Part shown: positions 1 through 10,426 of the stretch, piece after piece | Layout: every line of letters starts with the position of its first letter | How positions within the stretch are numbered: position 1 is the stretch's first letter | DNA from: CAZLYK01 sp964563495 | GTDB taxonomy: Bacteria; Acidobacteriota; Blastocatellia; RBC074 | Assembly (NCBI GenBank): GCA_964563495.1 | Contig: CAZLYK010000002.1 | Coordinates: forward strand, 1 to 64,000 | DNA length: 64,000 nt | Direction of reading: 5' to 3' | Program-made: the position numbers and the translations under genes | Notes under the pieces: generated by a model | What the model saw: only the letters and a program-made list of their open reading frames with translations | Database searches by the model: none | Told to the model about the DNA's origin: nothing

Positions 1-58
<58 letters not shown>

Positions 59-69
59 GAATCATCAAT

Positions 70-127
70 CGCCCGGTCGCCTTGTCGCCCCGTCGCCCGG
101 TCGCCCCGTCGCCCCGTCGCCTTCGCC
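70..127. repeat. Short tandem repeat of CGCCCCGT-type words
   Basis: The stretch is built of near-identical 7-8 base words such as GTCGCCCC, GTCGCCCG and GTCGCCTT in tandem. A related low-complexity stretch (GACTGGGC, GTCTCCCC words) occurs at about 27,265-27,345. These resemble the short tandemly repeated heptamer-type repeats known from cyanobacteria. The rest of the interval up to 363 holds no gene I can support; a Shine-Dalgarno GGGGAG lies just before the next start. Confidence 0.6.
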
Positions 128-363
128 TCTCAAGACATACTCATTAAAAGGGTTCGGTTAAAATTCTTGCGGCCGTATCTGTTTATATGATAGTTTGAAA
201 AATGCAAGGAAGGATGCATGACTGGCTTGCCGACCCACGCGACCGGCGCCCTCATCTCGCATAAAGGCTACAACCGCCGATTAAACCGATTGCGGTCGCG
301 TTCGTACAATTTAGTCAAAAACAAGTGTCACTGAGACGAGGTTGACTATCAGGGGAGATCAAC

Positions 364-3300
364 ATGTTTTCCAAGGCGTCGTGCACACGCTTTATCGATC
401 CTCACCGTCGCCCGACTACTTACTGGTTAAGCCGAAGTTTCACCGGGTTAGTCATTTTTGGGTTCGTTTCTCTCGCCGTCCGTAATTTACCCGTTGCGCA
501 GGCGGGGCGCAACGCGGATGATCAATCAAACGCCGTTGTGCAGTCGGGTGCTCCGCAACCGCAGGTCGGGCCCGGGTTGCCGCAGGTCGGTTCGAAAGCC
601 TCGAGAACTGTGGCCGGCAGCACAAAAGCCGGCAGTCTGCTCATCTTTCCCAAATTCACCAGCGATTCCGGCAGGCCGAATCAGGTCAATACTCTGCTCA
701 CGATCACAAATACAAATCCGAGAGACGAGATCAACGTTCGGGTCTTTTTCATTCACGATTGCCTGGTCGAAGATCGGATGATCAATCTATTTTCGAACCA
801 GTCGCGGACCTTGGTGGCCGGCAAAGAGGTTCCCGGCAAGACCGGATATGCAATCGCCGTGGCGATCGACTCGCATGGGCTCCCGACGCAATTCAACTGG
901 TTGATAGGGGGTGCGAATCTGCGCGATGGCCGGGGCCACGAGGCCGGTTACAACGCCTTCTCTGTGGCCAAGCGGAGCGCCGGTTCGGCGGGTCTAGACG
1001 GCACCGGCCGGGCAGCCGAGATAATTTTCAACCACACCGATTACGACCGTTTGCCGAAGCTTGTCGCGATCGATCACCTGCAAAACCAGGATGCGAACTT
1101 TGCCTCCTCTCAGGCGACGGATGTCATGCTGATCAGCCCGCCGGCCGACCTGAGCGGTCTGAATCCAAATCCATTCAAGCTGGCGGCGACGGCCTATGAT
1201 GCAGCCGGAGCGGCATACCCGCAGGATCTGGAGGTCAATTGCTCGCTCGACGATCAGGTCGCGCAGCTCTGGACGGCTCCGCCGTTCAGAACGATTATTG
1301 GCGTCAACCGGCCAGGATGGGCGACCTTTGCAGCGAGCGGCAGTGATCAGGCGCTGCCGGTCCTGGGCTTGAGCATGACCGATGGTGTGGGCGAACCGAT
1401 GCACAGCGCCCGGATGATGCAGGCGATCGAATGGCTCGATTCATTCATTGTGACCATGCCGGTCAAGCCGCCGGAGGCGATGGGGATCGATCTCGCGACT
1501 CAGGATCTTCCTCCATCGGCGAGAGAGTCACTGGGAGCGAGCGAGACCAAAGCCGGGAGCATCCTCCTCTTTCCGCGCTTCACGAGCGGCAGATACGGAA
1601 GTACGCATCTCTATCTGACCAATACCCACCCGACTGAGAGGGTCAAACTGAGGCTCTTCTTCAGTGGTTTGGCCGGGCCGCAGGAGGTGAAGGACGCGAT
1701 CATTTCATTGCCTCCGTTGCAGACGATCGAACTGGATGCCGATAAATATGCTCCGGAGCAGCGCGGATGGATCATGGTCGCCCCGGTCGACAACCGCGCG
1801 CTGCCGATAGAGTTCAACCATCTGATTGGCAGCGCTCAGGTCCGAGAGGTGGGAGGCCAGAGGGCTTCATTCAACGCGGTCGCCATCGCCAAACACAATT
1901 CAGCTCCGGCTCCGCGGAACGAAGAGCTGCAGACGACCGATCTGCTCTTCGATGATGAGAATTATGATCGTCTGCCGGCTACTACGGCGATGGCGTTTGT
2001 GCCGAGCCAGGCGGACAACAACACCGTCCTGGGTTTTACGCGCCTGCCGATCAGTTTGCTCGAGCCTCCGAACACGCGAGGGACCAATACGGTGACGCTC
2101 TACGACGACGCGTCGCAGTCATTTGGCGCCAATTTGCCGAGAACCGAAAACTCGCTCTCTCAGGTTCGGCCATCGCTTACGCAGCCGGCGATCACGAGCA
2201 CTCTGTTGCCGGGCGAGCACGGTTGGTTGAAGCTACTCTCTTATACGCCGGTCACCTCGTGGTCTCTCAATCTCTCCACCGCCGGGTTCGAAGCCGCCTA
2301 TACGGGCGAATGGGTAGGAGGATTCAGCGGCGACGGCAATCTGCACATTTTGACTTCGGCGGAAAACTATTCGATCACGATCTCGGCGGTCAATCCAAAC
2401 AGCAATCCGCCGGTGGCGATCGCCGAGTTGATCGGTCTGCAGATCGAGGCGCGCCGGGCGACCGGAACGATCGTGCGTCTGGATGGCGGGCAGTCGAACG
2501 ATCGGGATCCGGATGACATTTTGACGTACGAATGGCTCGACAACGATCAACCGGTCTCGGCTGCGCGCATCGCGGATCGCACGCTGAGCCTTGGCTCGCA
2601 CTCGATCAAACTGGTGGTCACCGACGAGAGCGGCAATTCAAGCCCACCCGATGAGCAAACGGTCAACGTTGTAGACACGACGCCGCCGCAGATCAGCGGG
2701 CTGCCTTCAGCCGTCACCCGGACCTCCGATTCGGATTTCGGTGAACCGGTCGATTTTGCCATTCCGGTCGCCTATGACATGGTCGATGGCTTTGTCGCAG
2801 TGACGGCCTCCAGATCGCCGGGCAGCGTCTTCCCGCTGGGCAAATCGGTCGTCACTTTCACGGCCAGGGATAGGGCAGGGAATTCATCGACGGCGACGCT
2901 GGAAGTCACTCTGACCAGAGGCGTCACCCAGCCCCCGAATGGCGGGGTAGCCGGTGATAAAGCGCCCTATCTGGAAAACCTCAATGATCAGTATGTCAGG
3001 CAGGGCGAAGTCCGAATGATCCGTCTGAGCGCCAACGACCCCGACGACGATCCGGTGACTTTCGACCTGATCGATGCGCCTCCTTTTGCCCAGATCATCA
3101 ATGGCGATCCGGGCGCGCGCACGGCCATCCTGAGGATCAGCCCGCGGGCGGGCGATCCGCCGGCTTCATTGAATATGCGAGTCGTCGCGAATGACGGCAG
3201 AGGCCAGACTTTCAGGACGCTGCCATTCAGCGTCATCGTCAGCGAAGTTCCGAATGACGAGACGGGCAGCGGCATGAGCAGGAACCGGTTACCGGTCCCG

Positions 3301-3831
3301 CTGATAAGCAAATTGCCGGCCAGAATCCAGGCCACGAGCAAGGACGGGGTCGATATCAGTCTCGACGCCAGCGGCTCGAGTGACCCCGACGGCGATCCAT
3401 TGATCTATTCCTGGTTCGATCGAGAGACTTTGGTCGCCAGGGGCGCAGTCGCGAATGTCACTCTGGCGGTTGGTTCCCATTCGATCCGGCTGGTTGCCTT
3501 TGATGGGAAAGACGGCATCTCTTCTGCCGGACCGATGAATGTGGAGGTTCTACCGCGAGACCTCTCGGTCTCAGCCAGCTCGCCATACTGGTTTAACCGG
3601 CCGAGCACCGTTACCTTGACGATCGAGGGAACGGGCTTCAATCCGGCAACCGACGTTCGCCTGACCAAGGAAGGAATCGTCATCCTCAATTATGTCTCGA
3701 TCGATGAAGATAAGATCGTCCTGACACTCGAAGTCAAGAGTTACGCCACTCCCGGCTTTAGAGATATCTACCTGGTCAATCCCAACGGGAGATATGTCCG
3801 GGCGCGCAGCGCAATCTTTGTCAGTCCTTAA
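364..3831 (+). CDS. Large secreted PKD/HYR/IPT multi-domain protein
   Basis: This 1,155-residue protein has a hydrophobic segment at residues 28-45 that should act as a signal peptide or anchor. Two homologous blocks follow (about 88-200 and 395-510), each opening with KAGS(L/I)L(I/L)FP and sharing an NxLIG motif, so the first half is an internal duplication. Then come a PKD-like domain (about 690-770, SNDRDPDD), a HYR-like domain (about 775-850, TPPQISGLP...TARDRAGNS), a cadherin-like segment (about 870-955), a second PKD (about 985-1065) and a C-terminal IPT/TIG fold. All are beta-sandwich domains typical of surface or secreted proteins that bind or display; no catalytic motif is visible. 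The start is supported by GGGGAG at the right distance. It stands alone, with a palindromic repeat after its stop. The molecular role is unknown. Confidence 0.85.
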   Translation: MFSKASCTRFIDPHRRPTTYWLSRSFTGLVIFGFVSLAVRNLPVAQAGRNADDQSNAVVQSGAPQPQVGPGLPQVGSKASRTVAGSTKAGSLLIFPKFTSDSGRPNQVNTLLTITNTNPRDEINVRVFFIHDCLVEDRMINLFSNQSRTLVAGKEVPGKTGYAIAVAIDSHGLPTQFNWLIGGANLRDGRGHEAGYNAFSVAKRSAGSAGLDGTGRAAEIIFNHTDYDRLPKLVAIDHLQNQDANFASSQATDVMLISPPADLSGLNPNPFKLAATAYDAAGAAYPQDLEVNCSLDDQVAQLWTAPPFRTIIGVNRPGWATFAASGSDQALPVLGLSMTDGVGEPMHSARMMQAIEWLDSFIVTMPVKPPEAMGIDLATQDLPPSARESLGASETKAGSILLFPRFTSGRYGSTHLYLTNTHPTERVKLRLFFSGLAGPQEVKDAIISLPPLQTIELDADKYAPEQRGWIMVAPVDNRALPIEFNHLIGSAQVREVGGQRASFNAVAIAKHNSAPAPRNEELQTTDLLFDDENYDRLPATTAMAFVPSQADNNTVLGFTRLPISLLEPPNTRGTNTVTLYDDASQSFGANLPRTENSLSQVRPSLTQPAITSTLLPGEHGWLKLLSYTPVTSWSLNLSTAGFEAAYTGEWVGGFSGDGNLHILTSAENYSITISAVNPNSNPPVAIAELIGLQIEARRATGTIVRLDGGQSNDRDPDDILTYEWLDNDQPVSAARIADRTLSLGSHSIKLVVTDESGNSSPPDEQTVNVVDTTPPQISGLPSAVTRTSDSDFGEPVDFAIPVAYDMVDGFVAVTASRSPGSVFPLGKSVVTFTARDRAGNSSTATLEVTLTRGVTQPPNGGVAGDKAPYLENLNDQYVRQGEVRMIRLSANDPDDDPVTFDLIDAPPFAQIINGDPGARTAILRISPRAGDPPASLNMRVVANDGRGQTFRTLPFSVIVSEVPNDETGSGMSRNRLPVPLISKLPARIQATSKDGVDISLDASGSSDPDGDPLIYSWFDRETLVARGAVANVTLAVGSHSIRLVAFDGKDGISSAGPMNVEVLPRDLSVSASSPYWFNRPSTVTLTIEGTGFNPATDVRLTKEGIVILNYVSIDEDKIVLTLEVKSYATPGFRDIYLVNPNGRYVRARSAIFVSP

Positions 3832-3850
3832 CCATTGAATGATCACGGGA

Positions 3851-3943
3851 AGAAAATAGACAGGATTAAACCGGATTTTGTTCTGCCTTGTCTTTGATCC
3901 TGTTTATTCCTGTGAAAATCCGGTTTAATCCTGTCTATTTTCT
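3851..3943. repeat. ACAGGATT-family inverted repeat, copy 1
   Basis: A 29-bp perfect inverted repeat (3851-3879 with 3915-3943) with a 35-bp spacer lies between two convergent stop codons. The arms contain AATAGACAGGATTAAACCGG. It probably folds as a hairpin on either strand and may act as a bidirectional terminator. Confidence 0.85.
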
Positions 3944-3945
3944 TC

Positions 3946-5448
3946 TCATTCTTTATAAAACAGATACATCTGCTGGCGGCGCAGCCCGCCGAATCTCTCC
4001 CACGGCAGCCTGAGAAGGTACCCCTCGATGACGAAAGTCTGTGACTTCAAGAGCCGGTAGCCGGCGCGCTCAAAATCAGCGGGTTGGAGCTGATACCATT
4101 TCGGCCCGGTATCTCGATCCCAGAAGACCAGTGTCTGAGGCGGTGATTGGCGAATCAACTCCAGATTGTGATCGTGTCGATTGTCGAAACCGGGCATCTC
4201 CCAGTGATCGCGATCTAAGACGATCCGCATATAAGCCTGACTGTTGATCAATCTGACGACCGGGCGCGGATGAGCCCGGAACCAGCCGGCCATCTCCTCA
4301 ATCGCACGGGCGTCGCGGGCCGCCAGCATTCCATCGACGTAGATCAGGCAGAAGATGGCTGAGAGGGCAAAAGAAACCGTTGAGATCACCGGTCCTGATA
4401 GCCTGAGTCGACCCGTCCCGTAGCCTCTGAGCGAGATCAAGGCGATGGCCGGAGAGACGCAGACGAAATAGCGCGGATAGCCGGCCGATCCGAACCAGCC
4501 CTGTGAAAACATGAGTGAATGCAGGGTGAAAAGTGTGAGAAATGTCGAGGTCAGCGTGATCAGCTCATTTTTTTTCAGCGATCGGATCAACCCGGTTATG
4601 AAAGAGACGAGGAAGAGCGGCCCAGTGATCAATGGCAGCATTGCCAGATACCACCAGATTGGACCGACACCGTTGGCTCTTCCCGCAGCCTGCCAGTCCG
4701 GAGGCCAATTGTGAATGATCCACAAGGGATCGCGAGTAATCAAAAGCGCCATCACCCACCAGAGAATCATTCCACCAATCAGGATCAAGGTCTGCGGAAT
4801 CCGGCTCAGCCGCGTGCCGCCGACATTTTGATCGCAGATCACCCAGAGCCCCCATAAAACCCCGATAAAAAATCCCTCGGGCCGAGCCAGGATCATCAAT
4901 GATGCAATCAGCATCCCGGTTTTGATCCGTCCGGATAGATGGGCCTGGAGCGCCGTGATCAAGAGCAGCGCGAAAAGCGGCTCGGTCAGCGCCGCTGTCG
5001 AGATCAGAAAGAACGAAGGTTGAAGAAAAAGCAGCGGGATCGCCAGCTCAGGGCGGTCAAATTTTAAGTCGGACGCCAGCCGGTAGGTTCGCCAGGCGGT
5101 CAGTAGACAGATCGACAGAGTGAACAGTTTTGTTGCAGGGTAACCGAACTGCGAGGGGAATGAATAGAGCAGGGTAAAGAGAGGGCGAGCCCAGACGCCG
5201 ACAAAATATTGCGGATGACGCCATGCCCAGCTGGCGAAGAGATGGTGATAGCCTGAATCCTGCTGGTAGGCGTCGTGATAGATCAGGACCATGACCGCGC
5301 CGATCATGGCGAAAGCCGCCAGCCAGAGCAAGGCGCGGCGCGGGGATTGGGGAATTCCTCTGATATTGTTGGGCAAGTTGCTTGGAAGAGACAGGATTGA
5401 CAGGATTTGTGCAGGATAGGACCAGACGTCTGGTCCTATCCTGCACAA
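3946..5448 (-). CDS. GT-C-like polytopic membrane protein (paralogue 1)
   Basis: A polytopic membrane protein of up to 500 residues with roughly ten hydrophobic segments. The first periplasmic loop carries acidic residues (YHDAYQQDSG), followed by the conserved stretches FVGVWARPLF and ASLMILARPEGFF. This layout fits GT-C-type glycosyltransferases that use polyprenyl-phosphate sugars, but family assignment is tentative. It is clearly paralogous to the protein at 25,775-27,379. The start is unresolved: the first 22 or so codons of the longest frame (TTG at 5448) are encoded by the palindromic repeat at 5382-5473. A TTG at 5376 would keep the first membrane helix, an ATG at 5307 would cut into it, and none has a clear ribosome-binding site. 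It follows ccsA on the same strand. Confidence 0.75.
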   Translation of the reverse strand: MCRIGPDVWSYPAQILSILSLPSNLPNNIRGIPQSPRRALLWLAAFAMIGAVMVLIYHDAYQQDSGYHHLFASWAWRHPQYFVGVWARPLFTLLYSFPSQFGYPATKLFTLSICLLTAWRTYRLASDLKFDRPELAIPLLFLQPSFFLISTAALTEPLFALLLITALQAHLSGRIKTGMLIASLMILARPEGFFIGVLWGLWVICDQNVGGTRLSRIPQTLILIGGMILWWVMALLITRDPLWIIHNWPPDWQAAGRANGVGPIWWYLAMLPLITGPLFLVSFITGLIRSLKKNELITLTSTFLTLFTLHSLMFSQGWFGSAGYPRYFVCVSPAIALISLRGYGTGRLRLSGPVISTVSFALSAIFCLIYVDGMLAARDARAIEEMAGWFRAHPRPVVRLINSQAYMRIVLDRDHWEMPGFDNRHDHNLELIRQSPPQTLVFWDRDTGPKWYQLQPADFERAGYRLLKSQTFVIEGYLLRLPWERFGGLRRQQMYLFYKE

Positions 5449-5473
5449 ATCCTGTCAATCCTGTCTCTTCCAA
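5382..5473. repeat. ACAGGATT-family palindrome, copy 2 (perfect, no spacer)
   Basis: The 46 bases 5382-5427 are the exact reverse complement of 5428-5473, giving a 92-bp palindrome without a spacer, centred on GAC/GTC. It contains the words ACAGGATTGACAGGATTTGT. It begins 4 bp beyond the ccsA stop and overlaps the possible 5' end of the next gene. Confidence 0.9.
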
Positions 5474-5476
5474 AAT

Positions 5477-7105
<1,629 letters not shown>

Positions 7106-7164
7106 CGCTCGCCTCCGAATGATAAAGAAGGAAACGGAAAAACAGTAGTGTTTAATCCAGAATG

Positions 7165-8796
7165 TTATTTCGCCACGCCCGGCTCGTGGATCAGCGCGAT
7201 CAGCTTTTTGGCGCGATCCTCAAACCCGAGGCGATTGCGATTCGAATCGCCGCCCAGTGAAACCTTGCCGTCCTCGACCACGATCCACAACCGTTGATGC
7301 GAAAAGAAGAAAACTCCGACCAGCATGAAACAGAGAATGGCAAACCCGAGATAGACGATCTTTGCCCCGGGGTCGTATTGAACCGAGAGGGTGTGCGCCA
7401 GGGGAACCTTCTCAAAGTCGGCCAGGATCAGTTGATAAGAACCTTCCCTGAGCAATTTCGACCTGATAAAAGGCGCGTTCGAGATCTCGTTCATGAACTT
7501 TTCAGTGAAAGCCCACGCGTCGCCCTGCTGCCCATCCGGTCTGATATAGAGAAGGTGGGCCGCCGGGTTCTCATACTCGGTCGAACCGAAGTCGATGCCG
7601 CCCTCACGCGTCAAGATCAAGTGGGGATTGAATTCGATATATTTGAATCTCGTTCCGTCGGCGAGCCTGGCCTCACGGTTGCGCATGAGCTCTATCTCCT
7701 GGGCCGTTCCGCCGCCGGGCGGGATGACCCGCACCTTGATCGTGCGCGCGTTGCCCATCGGATTGAATGAAGCCTGGAAAAAGCGATAGCCGCGATAATC
7801 GTACGGGCTGTTCATGTGAATCAGGGCTTCAGTCTTCTTGCCGGTCTCATTGTCGTGGATCCGCACGCGGGTTAACCAATCCAGGGTGTTGCTCGCGTCG
7901 ATCGGCCCTTCTTTTTTGATCAGTTTCTGCTGAATGTCCAGACCCTCGATCTTGAATGGGAGCACCAGTTCTCGCTGAGAGATGGCGAGTTGATTGGTGG
8001 CCTTCTCGATATTGAAGACATTTTGCGCCATCCTGTCGGTGGTTTGATCCGGCGTCACCTGCATCATGCCGGTATAGCCGCGGCTGGTCATAAAACCGCC
8101 GGCGAAGATCGTCAGCAGGCCGATATGGACGACGTAGGCTCCGAGTCGGTTCCAGACTCCGCGTTCGGCGTAGACGGTTGTCCGGCCATCCTGGTCGGTT
8201 GCTCGAACCTTGAATTTCATCGCCCGTGCAGCTGCCGACGCCCGTTTGACCAGCTCCTGGCGATCGAGGCCGGGAAGCTCAATCTGGTCTTTGAATCGCT
8301 GCGCCAGGGCGAAGGTCGGCGAAGCCGTCAACTTCTTCTTGCTGATGTAGCTCCAGGCCGTCGGAAAACGATCGATCGACGCGAGGATGATATTAAGACT
8401 GAGAAACAGCAAAAGCAGGTTGAAATACCAGGCATGATAGATATCGAAAAATCCGAGGCGGCCATAGACGATCTTTTCCCCAGGGGTCAGCTCAGCGTAG
8501 TATCCCTGAAAAGTCTCCAATTCCTGCTGTTGAATCAGCATGCCGATCATGCTGGCTATGATCAAGAGCACGAGCAGGACGATGCCGAAGGGCACCGAGC
8601 TGAGCAGATTGAGAAAACCGTCGATCAGGGAGTTGAAGGTTGAAGCTTGTCGCGGCTTGGCCTCCTCCGGTTTTTTGATTTCCGGCATCTCCCCGCCTCC
8701 TTCAACCATACTGGAGTCGTTCACGTTCGAAGAGGTTCCGGAAATTTCGCGCGCCTGAGCGCCGGTCAAATTTGAAGATGATCGCGCTGATGCCAT
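7165..8796 (-). CDS. ResB/Ccs1-like cytochrome c biogenesis protein
   Basis: This 543-residue protein has the ResB layout: two closely spaced N-terminal membrane helices (VPFGIVLLVLLIIASMIGML, then a helix around WYFNLLLLFLSLNIILASI), a third helix (LGAYVVHIGLLTIFAGGF), a large extracytoplasmic beta-rich domain, and a last helix near the C-terminus (IVYLGFAILCFMLVGVFFF). In System II, ResB/Ccs1 and CcsA form the haem-exporting cytochrome c synthetase. It is the first gene of the pair; the 60-bp gap to ccsA indicates one operon. The first 40 or so residues are polar, so a start at an internal Met (MVEGGG or MPEIKK) is possible. Confidence 0.92.
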   Translation of the reverse strand: MASARSSSNLTGAQAREISGTSSNVNDSSMVEGGGEMPEIKKPEEAKPRQASTFNSLIDGFLNLLSSVPFGIVLLVLLIIASMIGMLIQQQELETFQGYYAELTPGEKIVYGRLGFFDIYHAWYFNLLLLFLSLNIILASIDRFPTAWSYISKKKLTASPTFALAQRFKDQIELPGLDRQELVKRASAAARAMKFKVRATDQDGRTTVYAERGVWNRLGAYVVHIGLLTIFAGGFMTSRGYTGMMQVTPDQTTDRMAQNVFNIEKATNQLAISQRELVLPFKIEGLDIQQKLIKKEGPIDASNTLDWLTRVRIHDNETGKKTEALIHMNSPYDYRGYRFFQASFNPMGNARTIKVRVIPPGGGTAQEIELMRNREARLADGTRFKYIEFNPHLILTREGGIDFGSTEYENPAAHLLYIRPDGQQGDAWAFTEKFMNEISNAPFIRSKLLREGSYQLILADFEKVPLAHTLSVQYDPGAKIVYLGFAILCFMLVGVFFFSHQRLWIVVEDGKVSLGGDSNRNRLGFEDRAKKLIALIHEPGVAK

Positions 8797-8963
8797 TACT
8801 GGACCTTACAGTTAAATTATTTTTTGGTTTCAATGAGTTATTGTCTTCTCTGCCTTGAGCTTAAGTCCAAGACATTTGACTTGATCGGAACGAATTCAGT
8901 TTAGCAGTTGAGATCTTGACAAGCAACCAGTGCTCAAGATTTGATTTTGTCAATTTCTCAAAC

Positions 8964-9012
8964 TATCCTGTTTAATCCTGTCCAAATCCGGTTAATCCTG
9001 TCTATTTTCTTA
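8964..9012. repeat. ACAGGATT-family half copy
   Basis: One arm only: ATCCTGTTTAATCCTGTCC followed by GGTTAATCCTGTCTATTTTC, with no facing arm. It ends just before the ribosome-binding site of the rhomboid gene. If translated it would give a spurious N-terminal extension (an in-frame ATG lies at 8941). Confidence 0.8.
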
Positions 9013-9024
9013 AGAGGAGTTAGA

Positions 9025-10311
9025 GTGAACAGTGAGAGCCAGGAACCCGATGTTCGGCGTTCATTTCGTGTTTGTGAGAGTTGTGGGCGGCTGACGCCGG
9101 GTGATCAGCCGCAATGTGTCAATTGCGGCGTGATTTCGATGCATGCGGCAGCTTTCGATCACCAGGAGAGGACAGAGCGACGGTTTCTCAATGCGCTGTT
9201 TTCGCGGGCCACTCCGGTGACCTATGCCATCCTGATCTTCAATCTGGCAATCTATCTGGTCATGGCGCTGGTCGCGGGAGGAAATTTCTTCCAGACATTG
9301 GTTTATATGAATGATCTGGGGACGCTGGTGGCGTTTGGCGCGAAGACGAATGCTCTGCTGCAGAGCGGCGAATGGTTTCGGCTGGTGACTCCGATCTTTA
9401 TCCATGGAGGGTTACTGCATCTGGCCTCAAATTCCTATGCGATCTGGAGTGTCGGGCCGCTGGTCGAGAAGCTGTACGGCTCGGCGCGTTATCTTCTGAT
9501 CTTCCTGCTTTCGGGCATCGGCGGCGTGATCGGGAGTTACCTGGGAGGAATGGCCAGGCCGTCCTGGATCCCCGGAGTCGGAGCTTCGGGGGCGATTTTC
9601 GGTCTTTTCGGCGTCCTGGTCGTCTTCGGGTACAAGTACCGCAGCGAATTGCCGCCCAATTTCCTGCGCTCGATCAAATCGGGCATCCTGCCTGTGATCG
9701 TGATCAACCTGTTTATCGGTTTCTCGATTCCGTATATCGATAATGCCGCGCACATCGGCGGGCTCATCTCGGGGGCGCTGCTCGCGCTGATCATCCCATA
9801 CATTTACATTGCGCCTGGCAGGGCACGGGTCTCGATCACGGGTCTGGCAATTCTGGCCGGGTGCGTGTTGGTGATTGTCGTGAGCTTTATTCTTGCCTAT
9901 CAAAATCGATCTCCGCATCTGGCGAAACGATCTCAGGTCGTCGAAGAATATTTGAACAGCATCTCTGAGGCAGACGAGGCCATGACGCGCTCCTATCAGT
10001 ACGAGGCCGGTCAGGACAAATCGCAATCTACCGAAGTTCTGGCCGCCAGGCTGGTCGGCGCCGCCAATCGTTTGGAAAAGGCTATGGCCCCGGATGAGAG
10101 GGCTGGAAAACTGCGCGCCGAGATGGTCGATCTGACGCGCCGGCAGGCGGAGGTGATTAAACGCCCGATCTCTCAAGCAAGGTCAACCGACTTGTCGAGC
10201 AATGGCAATAGGCTGTTGCAGATCAGGAAAGATTTTGAGGATTGGGTCAAGAGCGAAGGCGAGAAATACGGATTTCGTTTCAAGCCCGGGGCTGACGCCC
10301 TGAAACAATGA
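9025..10311 (+). CDS. Rhomboid-family intramembrane serine protease with N-terminal zinc ribbon
   Basis: The start is a GTG at 9025 preceded by AAGAGGAG; an upstream in-frame ATG at 8941 would translate repeat DNA and is rejected. The 428-residue protein begins with a four-cysteine ribbon (CESCG...CVNCG). Six or so membrane helices follow with rhomboid hallmarks: HGGLLHLASN in helix 2, GASGAIFG (catalytic Ser near residue 188) and NAAHIGGLISG (catalytic His near 243). A seventh hydrophobic helix and a cytosolic-looking helical tail of about 130 residues come last. It should cleave membrane-anchored substrates within the bilayer; the substrate is unknown. Zinc-ribbon rhomboids are common in bacteria. 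Confidence 0.93.
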   Translation: MNSESQEPDVRRSFRVCESCGRLTPGDQPQCVNCGVISMHAAAFDHQERTERRFLNALFSRATPVTYAILIFNLAIYLVMALVAGGNFFQTLVYMNDLGTLVAFGAKTNALLQSGEWFRLVTPIFIHGGLLHLASNSYAIWSVGPLVEKLYGSARYLLIFLLSGIGGVIGSYLGGMARPSWIPGVGASGAIFGLFGVLVVFGYKYRSELPPNFLRSIKSGILPVIVINLFIGFSIPYIDNAAHIGGLISGALLALIIPYIYIAPGRARVSITGLAILAGCVLVIVVSFILAYQNRSPHLAKRSQVVEEYLNSISEADEAMTRSYQYEAGQDKSQSTEVLAARLVGAANRLEKAMAPDERAGKLRAEMVDLTRRQAEVIKRPISQARSTDLSSNGNRLLQIRKDFEDWVKSEGEKYGFRFKPGADALKQ

Positions 10312-10323
10312 AAAACCTGACCT

Positions 10324-10404
10324 GGGTACGCGCGCTTCCCGCGCGCCGAGCTTCGGCCAAAAGCCGATGGTTTGAAAAATAGCGCGCGGGAAGCGCGCGT
10401 ACCC
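10324..10404. repeat. GGGTACGCGCGC inverted repeat
   Basis: A perfect 23-bp inverted repeat (10324-10346 with 10382-10404) of very GC-rich sequence encloses a 35-bp spacer. The spacer contains a smaller hairpin (CGGC-CAAAA-GCCG). The outer words CCTGGGTACGC match the flanks of the tandem array at 31,334-31,863, so both belong to one repeat family. It sits 22 bp before the next start codon. Confidence 0.85.
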
Positions 10405-10426
10405 GGGGTTTCCTGAGGAGATAATC

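Noticed and set aside
8941..9024. N-terminal extension of the rhomboid protein
   Set aside because: It is translated from the ACAGGATT repeat, and the GTG at 9025 has a good ribosome-binding site.
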